Of a DNA stretch of 64,000 nucleotides, positions 63,018 to 64,000 are shown in pieces; position 1 is the first letter of the stretch; each line of letters begins with the position of its first letter. The translations under genes were made by a program, and so were the position numbers. The notes beneath the pieces are model-generated. The model saw only the letters and a list, made by a program, of their open reading frames with translations. It searched no databases and was not told the DNA's origin. Source of the DNA: Oceanospirillales bacterium (GTDB lineage: Bacteria; Pseudomonadota; Gammaproteobacteria; Pseudomonadales; Endozoicomonadaceae); assembly GCA_004762125.1 (NCBI GenBank), contig SIHQ01000015.1, positions 1-64,000 of the forward strand, given 5' to 3'.

Positions 63018-63625
63018 AATCATATCCTGTTCTTTTAAAAAAGAGTTGAAAATCAAAGTTGCCCTGTCCTGTCTTTCAACAATGAAGGCGGTAAAGCTAG
63101 AAGTCTTTTTATAATTTATGAAGAACATGACGGGCTACTACACCCAGAACAATCAATCTAACCATAAAGAATCAAACACACTTGTAACGTGGAGCCCATT
63201 CTACAGGCCTGTGAATCTTCGACAACGAGTAGATTCCAATTTAAACAGGTCAGAATGTCTGATCAAAACAGATTACTGCCTATAAGTGACATGCAGCCAA
63301 CATGGTTTTCATTGAAGCCGTAGACGGTTTACAGACATGAATCCCTACCGGTTGGACAGGGGGTAGTCGAATAGTGATATCTATACATAGGGTTGCTCAC
63401 GCACAGTTTCGGGTCTGATCTCTTCCTAGGGAAATAAAATAAAACCAGACTGGCCTGTCAGACATTGCATCCGATCCGGAGCAACTTTTGGAAACAGTTC
63501 TGAAAAAAATTTTTGACAGTTTTTTTTGAGCGAACGTAAAAAGGAAGGAAAGTAGGATCGAAATTGAATGGCTTATTGAGATATAGAGCAAGCTACCTGC
63601 ACCAATACCTGAACTAAAACGATAG
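63018..63625. other. Intergenic region upstream of the cold-shock gene
   Basis: About 600 bp. The part next to the gene is likely a long 5' leader and promoter of the cold-shock gene. The rest shows no gene or clear repeat. A minus-strand frame from 63397 to 63708 is an artefact that reads through the tRNA. Confidence 0.5.
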
Positions 63626-63666
63626 TTACAAAAAAGCCTGTAGTGCTTATTAACGCTACAGGCTTT
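63626..63666 (-). terminator. Terminator of the tRNA-Ile gene
   Basis: AAAGCCTGTAG (63633-63643) and CTACAGGCTTT (63656-63666) form a perfect 11-bp stem; on the minus strand a T-run follows at 63629-63635. It lies just past the tRNA 3' end. Confidence 0.88.
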
Positions 63667-63674
63667 GGTATTCG

Positions 63675-63751
63675 TGGTGGGCCCAGCAGGACTCGAACCT
63701 GCGACCAATGGATTATGAGTCCACTGCTCTAACCAGCTGAGCTATAGGCCC
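63675..63751 (-). tRNA. tRNA-Ile (CAU, lysidine-type)
   Basis: A 77-nt tRNA on the minus strand. Acceptor GGGCCTA pairs with TGGGCCC, D-loop AGCTCAGCTGGTTAGAGC, anticodon loop CTCATAA with anticodon CAT, T-arm GCAGGTTCGAGTCCTGC, and encoded CCA end. The GACTCATAATC anticodon arm and GGTCG variable region are those of the minor tRNA-Ile2 whose C34 is changed to lysidine by TilS, so it reads AUA; a tRNA-Met would differ. Confidence 0.9.
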
Positions 63752-63764
63752 CCAGCGGAGATGA

Positions 63765-63794
63765 ATTATAAGCATATAAGGGGGCTCTAGCCAA
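63765..63794 (-). promoter_or_regulatory. Sigma-70 promoter of tRNA-Ile
   Basis: On the minus strand, TTGGCT (63789-63794) and a perfect TATAAT (63765-63770) are 18 bp apart, with start expected near 63757, just upstream of the mature tRNA 5' end. Confidence 0.65.
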
Positions 63795-63889
63795 GTATCT
63801 GATTTCAACAAATTTTTTTCCGTTCCGCATTCTATGGATTTTTCCCCGATGGCCGAAATTAGCTTTGATCATCTGTGGATAAAATCTTC

Positions 63890-64000
63890 ATGCTTTCTCG
63901 CTTTTTTGTCCCTTTCTTCATCATTGGTTGTCTCGCTCTGGCTGTGGCTGGAGAGCTCTATATCAGTAAGGCTCTGCTGAATGATGTCAAAAAAATGTAC
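63890..64000 (+). CDS. N-terminus of a membrane protein, cut by the window edge
   Basis: 37 codons from ATG 63890 remain open at the right edge. They encode a positive start (MLSRFF), a transmembrane helix (VPFFIIGCLALAVAGELYI) and a linker. This is the form of a membrane-anchored sensor such as a diguanylate cyclase or histidine kinase, but the domain lies outside the window. Confidence 0.6.
   Translation, partial: MLSRFFVPFFIIGCLALAVAGELYISKALLNDVKKMY

Noticed and set aside
63397-63708. 103-codon minus-strand ORF overlapping the tRNA
   Set aside because: It starts inside the tRNA-Ile gene (AGSSPAGPTT is the usual tRNA-derived artefact) and crosses its terminator.

Overview
The window reads as the chromosome of a marine-type gammaproteobacterium of the Oceanospirillales/Pseudomonadales group, with an Endozoicomonas-like symbiont the best guess. 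This is inferred, not proven. The evidence is Pseudomonas-style gene order (ptsP-rppH-HAD hydrolase; dksA-gluQRS-small membrane ORF-cbrA-cbrB), moderate GC, several large unrecognised proteins that look like secreted effectors, and many broken genes.

Layout. 1-700: 3' end of a TnpB-type transposon gene with a structured tail. 0.7-10 kb: a RIO kinase, rsuA, a csgD-csgE curli pair without structural curli genes, ptsP, rppH, a HAD hydrolase, rlmI and an acetyltransferase. 10-16 kb: a small unknown gene, a phytanoyl-CoA-dioxygenase remnant, an AraC regulator overlapping an amidase, then a copper-handling block: YHS protein, thioredoxin and a complete bufferin-type RiPP operon (DUF2282 precursor, DUF692/MNIO enzyme, DUF2063 partner, DoxX protein). 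16-19.8 kb: a PhnA-like protein, three stray flagellar-type genes, an NRDE protein and a nitrilase-family amidase. 19.8-33.5 kb: effector-like proteins, including a calpain-like cysteine peptidase candidate, a 1227-residue exported protein and a coiled-coil protein, among ppk, hemB and a TVP38/flavoprotein pair. 33.7-45.4 kb: secreted alkaline phosphatase, sterol-desaturase-family protein, the CbrAB two-component system with its small upstream ORF, gluQRS, dksA and sfsA.

45.5-53.2 kb: a DegT-family protein lacking the PLP lysine, then a partly eroded heme-use locus. HutZ, globin, HmuU, HmuV and the TonB receptor are intact, but hmuT survives only as a C-terminal stub, hutW and hutX are fused remnants, and a YfcC-type transporter has lost its middle. 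53.2-57.2 kb: ordinary metabolic and transport genes. 57.2-62.7 kb: an AT-rich decayed island with pieces of an IS607 transposase, UDP-glucose dehydrogenase, tyrosine integrase and a RelBE-like module. It also holds two intact tandem genes for signal-peptide-bearing glycosyltransferases of GT34-like type. 62.7-64 kb: a cold-shock gene, tRNA-Ile(CAU) and the start of a membrane protein.

Two themes stand out. One is a set of candidate secreted host-interaction proteins (the tandem glycosyltransferases, the calpain-like protein and the large unknowns). The other is repeated gene erosion by internal deletion. The bufferin operon is the clearest complete specialised system; the tandem exported glycosyltransferases are the least explained.
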